A stretch of DNA of 17,080 nt from CAYRIY01 sp964424335 (GTDB taxonomy: Bacteria > Bacillota > Limnochordia > DTU080 > RSA5), in assembly GCA_964424335.1 (NCBI GenBank), contig CAYRIY010000083.1, positions 1-17,080 of the forward strand. The letters are read 5' to 3'. Within the stretch, counting starts at the first letter, position 1. Every line of letters starts with the position of its first letter. Below, piece by piece: positions 1-7,058 of the stretch. The position numbers were made by a program, and so were the translations under genes. The notes under the pieces were generated by a model, which was not told the DNA's origin, did no database searches, and saw only the letters and a list, made by a program, of their open reading frames with translations.

Positions 1-192
1 CAATGAAACGGGAATATTAAGAGTTCTGCAAATAGATGGTACCAGGCTGGTATCCGGCAGGGCTGCGCCATTCTCCCACTTCGAAACTGCTTGACCAGTC
101 ACGCCGATTTTCTGCCCTAGTTGTTCCTGAGTCAGACTTAATTCGACCCGTCGTTTCTGAATCAATTGACCAACGATCTTTGGATCGATCAT
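1..192 (-). CDS. XRE-family helix-turn-helix regulator, N-terminal part (truncated by window edge)
   Basis: Sixty-four codons are readable from ATG at 192 down to base 1 with no stop, so the gene continues outside the window. The protein opens MIDPKIVGQLIQKRRVELSL and continues with LTQEQLGQKIGV, then TGQAVSKWENG and LPDTSLVPSICRTLNI. This is the five-helix Cro/C1-type DNA-binding domain: 'LTQEQLG..IGV' is the first half of the helix-turn-helix and 'QAVSKWENG' is the recognition helix. A G-rich stretch (GGGGGG) and AGGA lie just before the ATG. Such proteins act as cytoplasmic repressors or activators. Whether a C-terminal sensor or peptidase domain follows cannot be seen. An overlapping 63-residue frame on the same strand (17-208) is a shadow without domain features. 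The family call is firm; target and ligand are unknown. Confidence 0.85.
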   Translation of the reverse strand, partial: MIDPKIVGQLIQKRRVELSLTQEQLGQKIGVTGQAVSKWENGAALPDTSLVPSICRTLNIPVSL

Positions 193-584
193 TTTCCTGA
201 CCCCCCAAAACAATGCTCCTCGATTAGTCCCTTTATGAGATAGATTACACTGACTATAGCCCCAAATCACACTCTTTGACCATCGACGAGCGTTTGAGAA
301 TGTGCGTTGAGTTCCCAACTTACCGTTGAAGTACCTGGCAGATCGGCAAATCGGGATTAGCGAGACGATCATCGAAAGGGTCATCATTACTGGCAGGACT
401 CACCCAAGGTAGCGAGTGACACCTAGCGCTTTCCAGACTTGATGCGGCGATCGCCGATTGCCACATCCCAAGAGATTCACCATCTGTTCTCATGTGGAAC
501 TGAGATCTAGCCGTCGTTCAATGACCTCTTGACAACCTAGCTCAAGGGCCGTTGCCACCGAATCGGCATCACTCAGGGAGATCT
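193..584. other. 392-bp intergenic region without a convincing gene
   Basis: This stretch lies between the XRE start and the polA stop. It looks less GC-rich than the flanking genes. It contains the candidate XRE promoter and a perfect 12-bp palindrome, CGGCGATCGCCG, at 445-456. On the minus strand two short open stretches can be read: about 36 codons just past the polA stop, and a 27-codon ATG frame containing HQVWKALGVTRYLG. Neither has a Shine-Dalgarno site or a recognisable family, so neither is called. No clear T-tracted terminator for polA was found. Confidence 0.5.
253..282 (-). promoter_or_regulatory. Candidate promoter of the XRE regulator
   Basis: On the minus strand, TGGTCA (277-282) and TATAGT (253-258) are separated by 18 bp. 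The -10 matches consensus at 5 of 6 positions and the -35 at 4 of 6. It lies about 60 bp upstream of the ATG at 192. This is a pattern match only. Confidence 0.3.
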
Positions 585-3422
585 TTACTTGGCGGTCATC
601 CAGTCCGGCCCGATTCCGGCTTCGGCCTTGAGCGGAACGCGCAAGGTCATCGCCTTCTCCATCTCGTCGCGGACCACGTCGGCAAGCGCCTCGGCCTCTT
701 CTTCGGGAGCCTCGAGGACGAGTTCGTCGTGGATCTGAAGCAGGAGCTTGAGCGGAAGCCCATCCTCATCGATGCGGCGCTGGACGTTGACCATAGCGAG
801 TTTGATGAGGTCCGCGGCGCTTCCTTGCACGACCGAGTTGATGGCAAGGCGCTCGCCAAGGCTCCGTCGGTTTCGGTTGGTCGACTGGATCTCGGGGATC
901 GCTCGCCTGCGGCCCATGATCGTCTTGACGTACCCGTACTCCAGGGCGTGTTGCACACACGACTGCATGAACGTGTCGATCCCCGGAAAGCGGACCTTGT
1001 ACTCGTTGATGAGATTGGCGGCTTCGCTCACGTCGAGCCCCTCGATGCGGCGTGCGAGCCCAAAGGCCGTAATTCCATAGATGATGCCGAAGTTGATCGT
1101 CTTGGCGTGAGCGCGCTGCTCCCTGGTCACCTGATCGATCGAGGTGCCAAACACCTGCGATGCGACGGCGGCGTGGATGTCGAAGTCGTTTTCAAATGCC
1201 TCGATGAGGCCCGCATCCTCGCTCAAGTGCGCTAGGATGCGAAGCTCGATTTGCGAGTAGTCGGCGCAGATGAGCATGTGACCAGGCGGCGCTTGGAACG
1301 CCTTGCGAATCTGTCGCCCAATATCCGTCCGCACCGGAATGTTTTGCAGGTTGGGACGGTGGGACGCAAGGCGACCGGTGGCGGTCACCAACTGGTGATA
1401 GGTCGTGTGAATTCGCCCGGTCCGGGGGTCGACGGACTCGACGAGGTTGCCAAGGTAGGTGCTGATCAACTTCGTCAATTGCCGGTACTCCAGGATGATG
1501 CCGGGCACGAGCGTCCTGGGATCGGCCCGATCCTCTTTTGCTGCAAGGTTGCCGAGCACTTCGGCGTCCGTGGAGTAGCCGGTCTTCGTCTTCTTACCCG
1601 GCGGCAGGCCGAGCTTTTCAAAGAGCACTTCGGCGAGTTGGGTGGGAGAATCCAAATTAAACTCGAGGCCTGCGATCTCGCACACCTTCTCACGCAGCTC
1701 TTCGACCCTGCCCTTGAGGCTTTCGCCTTGGCGCAGCAGTTCGACGGGGTCGCACAGGACGCCGTTGGCTTCCATTTCTGCCAATACGCCGGAGAGAGGC
1801 GCTTCGACGTTGCGTACGAGTTCCTCGAGACCCATCTCCTTTATCTTGGGCAGGAGGTGGTGGTAGAGGCGAAGTGAGATGTCGGCGTCTTCGGCGGCGT
1901 AGGGCACGACCGTTTCCAATGGAATCTCGTCCATCGTGACGGATTCATCTTCGCCGATCAGCGACGAGATCGGCATCATCTCATAGTTGAGTTGACTGAG
2001 CGCGAGCTGATCGAGCTTGTGGTTGGCCTGAGCCGGATCGATGAGCACGCTTGCCAGCATCGAATCAAACGCAATGCCCCGCAGCCGGACCCCGGCTTCG
2101 ATGAGAATCCGGGCGTCAAACTTGAGATTGTGGCCGCACTTTGCAATTCGCGGATCCTCGAGCACCGGCCGCAGACTCGCAATCACCGTTGCTTCGTCCA
2201 GGTGGGCGCTGGGATCGGGCGAGCGGACCGGCACATACACGCCCTCCCCGTGCTTCCACGCAAAGCAGAGGCCTGCGAGCTTTGCGTCGAGCTCAAGTCC
2301 GGTGGTCTCCGTGTCGACGCTGATGATCTCCTGTTGCTTCAGCGTCTCGACCAATTCGTCCAGCTCGCTCTTTGTCGTCACCGCACGGTAGGCGCCTCGC
2401 TTAGCCGCCTCCACTGCGCTCCCCTTTGCCGGAGCCTCAACGGCGCTTGCCGCCGACGCCGAGCCCACGCCCGCCGCATCAACCGAGGTTTCATTAGCGG
2501 TTTCAGCGGCGGAGTCGGTCGCAAGTTCCGCGCCAGCAAGCCCCATCGCCGCCGCAAGGTTTCGAATTTCGTCTTGATAGCGCCTGAAGCCGAGCTGCTG
2601 AAAGAGTGGAATCAACCGGTTGACGTTGATCGCGCGCACCTCGGACGAGTCGATGTCGAAGGGGAAGTCGTTGTCTATTCTCAGCGTCACGAGTTCCACG
2701 GAGAGCGGCAGGTGCGCTTTGGCGGCCTCGAGGTTCTCCCGGCGCTTGCCTTTGATCTTGTCCAGATTGTCGAGGATGCCTTGCAGGGAGCCAAACTCCT
2801 GAATCAGCTTGGCAGCAGTCTTGGGGCCGATCCCGTCGACGCCCGGCACGTTGTCGGCGGTGTCGCCCGTCAGCGCAAGAAGGTCGATCACTTGATCGGG
2901 TCGGATCCCCTTACTCTCCCAAAGGGCCTGCACGTCGACTTCCGTGTCCTTGTGAATGTCAAACATGGTAACCCGGTCGCAGAGGAGCTGCTCCAAGTCT
3001 TTGTCCTTGGAGACGATGCGAATGTGCACGTCTTCGTACTTGGGATCTGAGAGCACGCGATGCGTGATGCTCGCAATGACGTCGTCCGCCTCGAGTCCGG
3101 GCTTGCTGACCACGGGGATGCCAAAGGACTCGATGAGCTCCATCACGCGGGGGATCTGTGCCTTGAGGTCGGCCGGCGTCTCGTCCCGAGTCGCCTTGTA
3201 GTCGGTGTAAAGTTCGTCGCGAAACGTCTTGCCGGGGGCATCGGAAGCGACAATGACAAAGTCGGGTTTGAGCTGCGAGTATAGTTTCAAAAGCATTCCC
3301 GCAAAGCCGAATACGGCATGGGTTGGCTCTCCTGTTACAGGACTTTGCATCCCACCCCGAATAGCGTAGTACGCCCTGAAAATCTGAGCGTAGGCGTCGA
3401 TGAGGTAGAGCGTTCGTGACAT
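585..3422 (-). CDS. polA: DNA polymerase I with 5'-3' exonuclease, proofreading and polymerase domains
   Basis: A 945-residue family A polymerase for Okazaki fragment processing and repair synthesis. Residues 1-290 form the 5' nuclease (YLIDAYAQIFRAYYAI, GLEADDV near 109, SKDKDLEQLL, LTGDTADNVPGVDGIGPKTA). An Ala/Ser-rich linker covers about 295-345. Residues 350-530 are the 3'-5' exonuclease with all DEDDy residues kept: D370 and E372 in VDTETTG, D436 in NLKFDAR, Y508 and D512 in YAAEDAD. The polymerase domain follows: D721 in ADYSQIELR, K774 and F778 in AKTINFGIIYG, and H898-D899-E900 in QIHDELVLE. F778 is the position that in E. coli disfavours dideoxynucleotides. The start at 3422 has GGAGG seven bases upstream; the ATG at 3455 would add eleven poorly conserved residues. 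The gene is divergent from the PLP-enzyme gene. The complete proofreading site contrasts with Bacillus PolA, where it is degenerate. Confidence 0.97.
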   Translation of the reverse strand: MSRTLYLIDAYAQIFRAYYAIRGGMQSPVTGEPTHAVFGFAGMLLKLYSQLKPDFVIVASDAPGKTFRDELYTDYKATRDETPADLKAQIPRVMELIESFGIPVVSKPGLEADDVIASITHRVLSDPKYEDVHIRIVSKDKDLEQLLCDRVTMFDIHKDTEVDVQALWESKGIRPDQVIDLLALTGDTADNVPGVDGIGPKTAAKLIQEFGSLQGILDNLDKIKGKRRENLEAAKAHLPLSVELVTLRIDNDFPFDIDSSEVRAINVNRLIPLFQQLGFRRYQDEIRNLAAAMGLAGAELATDSAAETANETSVDAAGVGSASAASAVEAPAKGSAVEAAKRGAYRAVTTKSELDELVETLKQQEIISVDTETTGLELDAKLAGLCFAWKHGEGVYVPVRSPDPSAHLDEATVIASLRPVLEDPRIAKCGHNLKFDARILIEAGVRLRGIAFDSMLASVLIDPAQANHKLDQLALSQLNYEMMPISSLIGEDESVTMDEIPLETVVPYAAEDADISLRLYHHLLPKIKEMGLEELVRNVEAPLSGVLAEMEANGVLCDPVELLRQGESLKGRVEELREKVCEIAGLEFNLDSPTQLAEVLFEKLGLPPGKKTKTGYSTDAEVLGNLAAKEDRADPRTLVPGIILEYRQLTKLISTYLGNLVESVDPRTGRIHTTYHQLVTATGRLASHRPNLQNIPVRTDIGRQIRKAFQAPPGHMLICADYSQIELRILAHLSEDAGLIEAFENDFDIHAAVASQVFGTSIDQVTREQRAHAKTINFGIIYGITAFGLARRIEGLDVSEAANLINEYKVRFPGIDTFMQSCVQHALEYGYVKTIMGRRRAIPEIQSTNRNRRSLGERLAINSVVQGSAADLIKLAMVNVQRRIDEDGLPLKLLLQIHDELVLEAPEEEAEALADVVRDEMEKAMTLRVPLKAEAGIGPDWMTAK

Positions 3423-3489
3423 CGCGATGCCTCCAGTCAAGCGTTTGGAAAACAAGCGTTCGAAAAACCTAATCGTGAAAAAGTTCAGG

Positions 3490-3516
3490 ATGGGTTAGAG
3501 GATACCTCCCACCCAT
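3490..3516. repeat. Imperfect inverted repeat in the polA / PLP-enzyme intergenic region
   Basis: ATGGGT (3490-3495) and ACCCAT (3511-3516) enclose GAGG (3498-3501), a loop ATA, and CCTC (3505-3508), with a 2x2 internal mismatch. A second small inverted repeat, CCTCC/GGAGG around TTTTCC, follows at 3542-3557. Neither has a T-tract, so terminators are unlikely. They may be operators or transcript structures. Confidence 0.4.
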
Positions 3517-3581
3517 TTCTTGCCGCCGGTCGATCGGCGCGCCTCCTTTTCCGGAGGAACCGACTGCGCGTTCCGAGAAAC

Positions 3582-3606
3582 ACAAGGTTGCGCCTTACAA
3601 CCTTGT
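3582..3606. promoter_or_regulatory. Perfect 9-bp inverted repeat upstream of the PLP-enzyme gene (possible operator or leader hairpin)
   Basis: ACAAGGTTG (3582-3590) and CAACCTTGT (3598-3606) are exact reverse complements around a 7-nt loop, CGCCTTA. The element ends 35 bp before the ATG at 3642, a usual place for a repressor operator or a 5' leader hairpin. No T-run follows, so it is not a standard terminator. No promoter could be assigned here. Confidence 0.5.
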
Positions 3607-3641
3607 TCCATCCATTTTCCGTAAAGAGGGAGTCGCTACTT

Positions 3642-4709
3642 ATGAGCCTTGCCGACATTCATTCGATCGATCTGACCGACACGCCCGTCGTCACCATCGA
3701 TCTCGACATCATGGAACGCAACATCCGCCGCTTTCAGGAGCTTTGCGACGAAGCCGAGGTCGGCTTGCGGCCCCACATCAAGACGCACAAGATTCCGGCG
3801 CTGACAAAGGCCCAACTCGACGCAGGCGCCATCGGCATCGCCTGCCAAAAGCTGGGCGAAGTCGAAGTGATGCAAGCAGCCGGCGCCCACGACATCATGC
3901 TGACGTATAACATCGTCGGCGCGGCAAAGCTCGAAAGACTTCTCAAGCTGGCACGCGTGTGCGACCTCAAGACGGTCTGCGACAACTTGACGGTGGCTGA
4001 AGGGCTTTCCGCCGCATTCGCCGGGAGCGGCGTCACGCTCGGCGTCCTCGTCGAGTGCGACACCGGCGCCGGGCGAAACGGCGTCCAGTCGCCGGCCCAG
4101 GCTGCGGAGCTCGCCGAGCGCATCGATCAACTCCCGGGCCTGCGCTTTGCAGGTCTGATGACCTATCCGATTACCGAGTCGACGGCCGACTACCTAACTG
4201 AAGCATACAAAGAGCTCGACGCCAGAGGCCTTAAGGCCGAGATCGTCAGCACAGGCGGCACGCCCACGCTCTCGCTGCTTCGGAGTGTTCCGGGCGTTAC
4301 GGAGCACCGTGCGGGCACGTACATCTTCAACGACCGGATGTGCGTCAAGGCGGGCGTCGCCACATGGGACGACTGCGCCATGCGCGTCAAGGCGACCGTC
4401 GTCAGCCGTCCCACCCAGGGCCGGGCGGTCATCGACGCAGGTTCCAAGACGCTCTCGTCCGATCTGCTCTCGATGGAAGGGCATGGGCACATCGTGGAGT
4501 ATCCGACCGCAAAGATTGCCAAGCTCAACGAAGAGCACGGCGTCGTCTTGTTCGAGGAGGGCGCTCCCGCCCCACAAGTCGGCGAAGTGGTGACGATCAT
4601 TCCAAACCACACCTGCGTCGTGACCAACCTGCACGATCAGCTCGTCGGCGTTCGTGGCGGCAAAGTCGAGACGGTGTGGGACGTCGCCGCTCGGGGACTC
4701 GTTCGCTAG
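3642..4709 (+). CDS. D-threonine aldolase / D-serine dehydratase-like PLP enzyme (alanine racemase fold)
   Basis: A 355-residue fold-type III PLP enzyme. The N-terminal barrel starts TPVVTIDLDIMERNI and carries GLRPHIKTHK (residues 41-50), where the first lysine (about K47) is the expected PLP Schiff-base residue. GIACQKLGEVEVMQAAG follows, as in the family. The C-terminal beta domain has IPNHTCVVTNLHD, with H323 and C325 matching the divalent-metal ligands of D-threonine aldolase and eukaryotic-type D-serine dehydratase. Known members split D-threonine into glycine and acetaldehyde, or deaminate D-serine; sequence reading alone cannot choose between them. The start at 3642 has GAGGGAG nine bases upstream; an in-frame ATG at 3588 lies within the upstream inverted repeat and lacks such a site. 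The stop is only 5 bp from the convergent ctaA stop, leaving no room for a terminator between them. Confidence 0.9.
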   Translation: MSLADIHSIDLTDTPVVTIDLDIMERNIRRFQELCDEAEVGLRPHIKTHKIPALTKAQLDAGAIGIACQKLGEVEVMQAAGAHDIMLTYNIVGAAKLERLLKLARVCDLKTVCDNLTVAEGLSAAFAGSGVTLGVLVECDTGAGRNGVQSPAQAAELAERIDQLPGLRFAGLMTYPITESTADYLTEAYKELDARGLKAEIVSTGGTPTLSLLRSVPGVTEHRAGTYIFNDRMCVKAGVATWDDCAMRVKATVVSRPTQGRAVIDAGSKTLSSDLLSMEGHGHIVEYPTAKIAKLNEEHGVVLFEEGAPAPQVGEVVTIIPNHTCVVTNLHDQLVGVRGGKVETVWDVAARGLVR

Positions 4710-4714
4710 CAGCT

Positions 4715-5686
4715 TTAGGCCTTGGCCGCGGCCTCGCGTTCCCGGGGCCGATACTCCGGCAAGGCCTGGAGGCAAAGGTAACTCAGCGCGCCGAAGAGCA
4801 GCGTGATCACGGCGCTGTGAACCATCATGGCCGTGAGCGTCAAGTGCGATAGGACCACGTACGCGCCTGAGAGCACCTGCAGAGCGATGAGGCCAAACGA
4901 GGCGGCGCTTCCCAAGTAGATGTCGGGCCGCACGTCGCGCTCCCGCCTCGACCTGACAAAAAGCCAGGCAAGAAATACAAGGCCTAAGGCAGCGGCCACC
5001 CGGTGAGCAAATTGAATGCCCACGGCTCCGCTGAGCTCGGGAATGAGCGCACCGTTGCAGAGTGGCCAGTCCAAGCAGGCCAGGTGCGAGTTGGTGTGCC
5101 GCACGTAGGCGCCGGAGTAGACGATGACATACACGTAGATCACGGAAAACCAGACGAGCCGTATGAGCCCCTTGCTGATCGGCTTTGACCGGTGCGTCGT
5201 CCCCCGCTCCATTTGAAACATCAATATCGTGGGGAGCAGCACGGCGGCGAACGCCGTCAGCGATATGCCAAAGTGAAGCGCCAACACTAGGTCAGGCTGG
5301 GGCCACATCACTGCGGCCGCTCCGAGGAGCGCCTGCACCACGATGAAAAAGACCGCTGTGTACATCAAAAACGGGATCTCCGGACGAAAGCGGTACTCCC
5401 GCACAGCCCAGACCGTCATGAGGACGACCAAGATGCCAGCGATGCCGGATACGGCCCGGTGACTGTACTCGATGATCGAGTGGGCATTGGCCGCCGGAAG
5501 CAGCTTGCCGTCGCAAAGCGGCCAGGATGACCCGCATCCCTCGGCCGAGCCGGAGTTGGTGACGAGCGCTCCCATGAGCAGCACGAGGAACATCACAAAC
5601 ACGGTGAGGATCGAGACGACCCTAAGCCTCTTGCTGATCGGCGCCCTCCCTGCCACGCTCATCCTCAACTCTGCCGCTTCCTGCAT
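4715..5686 (-). CDS. ctaA: Heme A synthase (CtaA/COX15 family)
   Basis: A 323-residue membrane protein with about eight hydrophobic segments that oxidises the C8 methyl of heme O to give heme A for aa3-type cytochrome oxidase. It shows the two-fold repeat of the family. First half: CGSSWPLC (C51, C58), IIEYSHR (E73, H76) and ALHFG (H138). Second half: CLDWPLC (C204, C210), FAHR (H228) and MVHS (H290). Paired cysteines in both halves are typical of the Bacillus-type branch. The ATG at 5686 has GGAGGTG eight bases upstream, so it is preferred over a second ATG at codon 9. No heme O synthase or oxidase subunit genes are nearby. The gene is on the same strand as the MFS gene, 84 bp downstream of it, and has its own candidate promoter. 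It implies aerobic respiration. Confidence 0.95.
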   Translation of the reverse strand: MQEAAELRMSVAGRAPISKRLRVVSILTVFVMFLVLLMGALVTNSGSAEGCGSSWPLCDGKLLPAANAHSIIEYSHRAVSGIAGILVVLMTVWAVREYRFRPEIPFLMYTAVFFIVVQALLGAAAVMWPQPDLVLALHFGISLTAFAAVLLPTILMFQMERGTTHRSKPISKGLIRLVWFSVIYVYVIVYSGAYVRHTNSHLACLDWPLCNGALIPELSGAVGIQFAHRVAAALGLVFLAWLFVRSRRERDVRPDIYLGSAASFGLIALQVLSGAYVVLSHLTLTAMMVHSAVITLLFGALSYLCLQALPEYRPREREAAAKA

Positions 5687-5708
5687 CTCGATCGCACCTC
5701 CACATGCG

Positions 5709-5737
5709 ATTCTACACCCTTAACGACAGAGGAGCAA
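5709..5737 (-). promoter_or_regulatory. Candidate ctaA promoter
   Basis: On the minus strand, TTGCTC (5732-5737) is 17 bp from TAGAAT (5709-5714), which matches the -10 consensus at 5 of 6 positions; the -35 matches only in its first half. The start of transcription would be just before the GGAGGTG ribosome-binding site, giving a leader of about 17-20 nt. A 10-bp palindrome, CGACATGTCG, sits at 5743-5752 immediately upstream of the -35 and could be an operator. Confidence 0.45.
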
Positions 5738-5770
5738 CTTGCCGACATGTCGCCGGGGCTCGGGCCGTCA

Positions 5771-6967
5771 TCACCCTGCCGCCCCGGCGCTTTTGGCGCT
5801 CGGAACGGCTCGGGGCAGCCACAACACGCTCGCAATGCCGCCGACGACCAGCACGAAAGCAGCGGCAAAGAACGCTCCATCCAGGCCAAACCGCTCTGCC
5901 ACGACGCCGGAAATGGCCGGTCCCCCAAACATTCCAAGAGCGTAGATCGACTGAAAGAAGCCCATGGCGGTCGCCCGCTTCTCCTGAGGCACAGTCTTGA
6001 TCGAGAGCGCCATGAGGACTGGGAAAATCAGGCCTCGACCGATGCCGCCCAACCCTTGCGTCCAGTATAGGTCAAACATCGTATTGGAATAGGGAATGGC
6101 AATCGTGCTCAGGCAAACGAGCACAAATCCGCCGACGACCATCTGCATCTCGCTAAACCGCTTGGCGAGCACACTCCCGCTCGCAAGCGAAGCCGCCGCG
6201 GTCGGTAGGGTCGAGATTAAGCTGAGCCACCCGAGCTCCGCTTTGGATGCGCCGAGCGTGACGGCGTAGTTTGGCGTAAATCCGTACACCGTGACAAACG
6301 AGTTGAACTGATAGAGCGCGGCCAAGAGTGAAATCAGCACGAGGGAGCGCTCCCGGCCTACCCGGGCGAGTTCGCCCAAGGAGAGGCCCATCTTGCGGGT
6401 CTCGACCTCCTCGATTCGGGTCGAGAGCAAAAACCCGACCGCGCCGATGAGGACAGCGCCCCAAAAGGGCGCCGTCCAGCCGTACCGCTCTGCGACCAGC
6501 CCCCCAAGGAGCGTGGAGGTGAGCTGAGAGATCGACGTGGTGAACATGATCAGGCTCATCGCGTAACCGGCCCGCTCCGGCCTGAAGTAACTCGAGAAGA
6601 GCACGGTGATGACGACCCACATGGTCGCCGAGACGCCGGTGAGCGTGCGCGCCGCCAAGATGCCCCACGCGCCGTTCGCGAGCGCAAGCCACGCCGCCGC
6701 CCCCGCCGATATGACGAATCCCGCGACGATGAACGGCTTGCGACGTCCAATCCGATCGGACCAGATCCCGACGGGAATGCGCAAGATGAGCTGCGAAAAC
6801 CCGTACGACGAAACGATCAGCCCCACCAGGCGCATCGGAGCGCCGACGACCTCGGAGTAGGGCGAGAGAATCGGGACGTATAAGTAGAGCGCACCCCAAA
6901 AACAGGCGGTCGCCGCAATCAACAACATCGTCTTGCTTCGTTCTCCCACCACTTTGGCTTGGCTCAA
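5771..6967 (-). CDS. MFS transporter, 12 transmembrane segments
   Basis: A 398-residue major facilitator with twelve hydrophobic stretches and a short N-terminal tail. The loop between segments 2 and 3 carries motif A, GIWSDRIGRRK (G67, D71, G74-R76). A charged central loop (IEEVETRKMGLSLGELARVGRERS) joins the two six-helix halves. Sequence alone does not say whether it is an importer or a drug exporter. It lies 80 bp downstream of the sulfatase on the same strand, so uptake or release of a sulfatase substrate or product is possible but is inference. The start is TTG 6967, with AAGGGAT about 11 bases upstream; an ATG at 6928, just before the first membrane segment, is an alternative. The last codons are Ala/Gly-rich and ordinary. 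Confidence 0.9.
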   Translation of the reverse strand: MSQAKVVGERSKTMLLIAATACFWGALYLYVPILSPYSEVVGAPMRLVGLIVSSYGFSQLILRIPVGIWSDRIGRRKPFIVAGFVISAGAAAWLALANGAWGILAARTLTGVSATMWVVITVLFSSYFRPERAGYAMSLIMFTTSISQLTSTLLGGLVAERYGWTAPFWGAVLIGAVGFLLSTRIEEVETRKMGLSLGELARVGRERSLVLISLLAALYQFNSFVTVYGFTPNYAVTLGASKAELGWLSLISTLPTAAASLASGSVLAKRFSEMQMVVGGFVLVCLSTIAIPYSNTMFDLYWTQGLGGIGRGLIFPVLMALSIKTVPQEKRATAMGFFQSIYALGMFGGPAISGVVAERFGLDGAFFAAAFVLVVGGIASVLWLPRAVPSAKSAGAAG

Positions 6968-7002
6968 ATTCCCGATTCATCCCTTCGACAACGCTTTAGC
7001 TT

Positions 7003-7012
7003 CGTTCGAACG
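7003..7012. repeat. 10-bp palindrome CGTTCGAACG in the sulfatase-MFS gap
   Basis: CGTTCGAACG is a perfect palindrome about 35 bp upstream of the MFS start. It could be an operator half-site pair, but a 10-bp palindrome in GC-rich DNA can also arise by chance. Confidence 0.3.
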
Positions 7013-7031
7013 CACATGCGGCCCGTAGGTT

Positions 7032-7058
7032 ACGAGCGTCACGAGCGTTACGAGCGGG
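7032..7058 (-). repeat. Tandem 9-bp repeat giving three successive in-frame stops after the sulfatase
   Basis: On the minus strand the end of the sulfatase reads CGCTCGTAA CGCTCGTGA CGCTCGTAA. The 9-bp unit encodes Arg-Ser-stop, and three near-identical copies stand in the same frame. The first stop (7048-7050) ends the protein; the others would catch readthrough. It looks like local slippage duplication of the last two codons plus the stop. Confidence 0.75.

Noticed and set aside
17..208. 63-residue minus-strand frame over the XRE gene
   Set aside because: Its product has no domain pattern; the helix-turn-helix protein is in another frame, from 192 to the left edge.
445..456. Palindrome CGGCGATCGCCG
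   Set aside because: It resembles the GCGATCGC octamer that is common in some genomes, but one copy in the window is not evidence of function.
552..1235. Long plus-strand frame opposite polA
   Set aside because: It mirrors conserved polymerase codons in GC-rich DNA, has no ribosome-binding site and resembles no family. Other plus-strand frames across 1251-3284 are the same kind of shadow.
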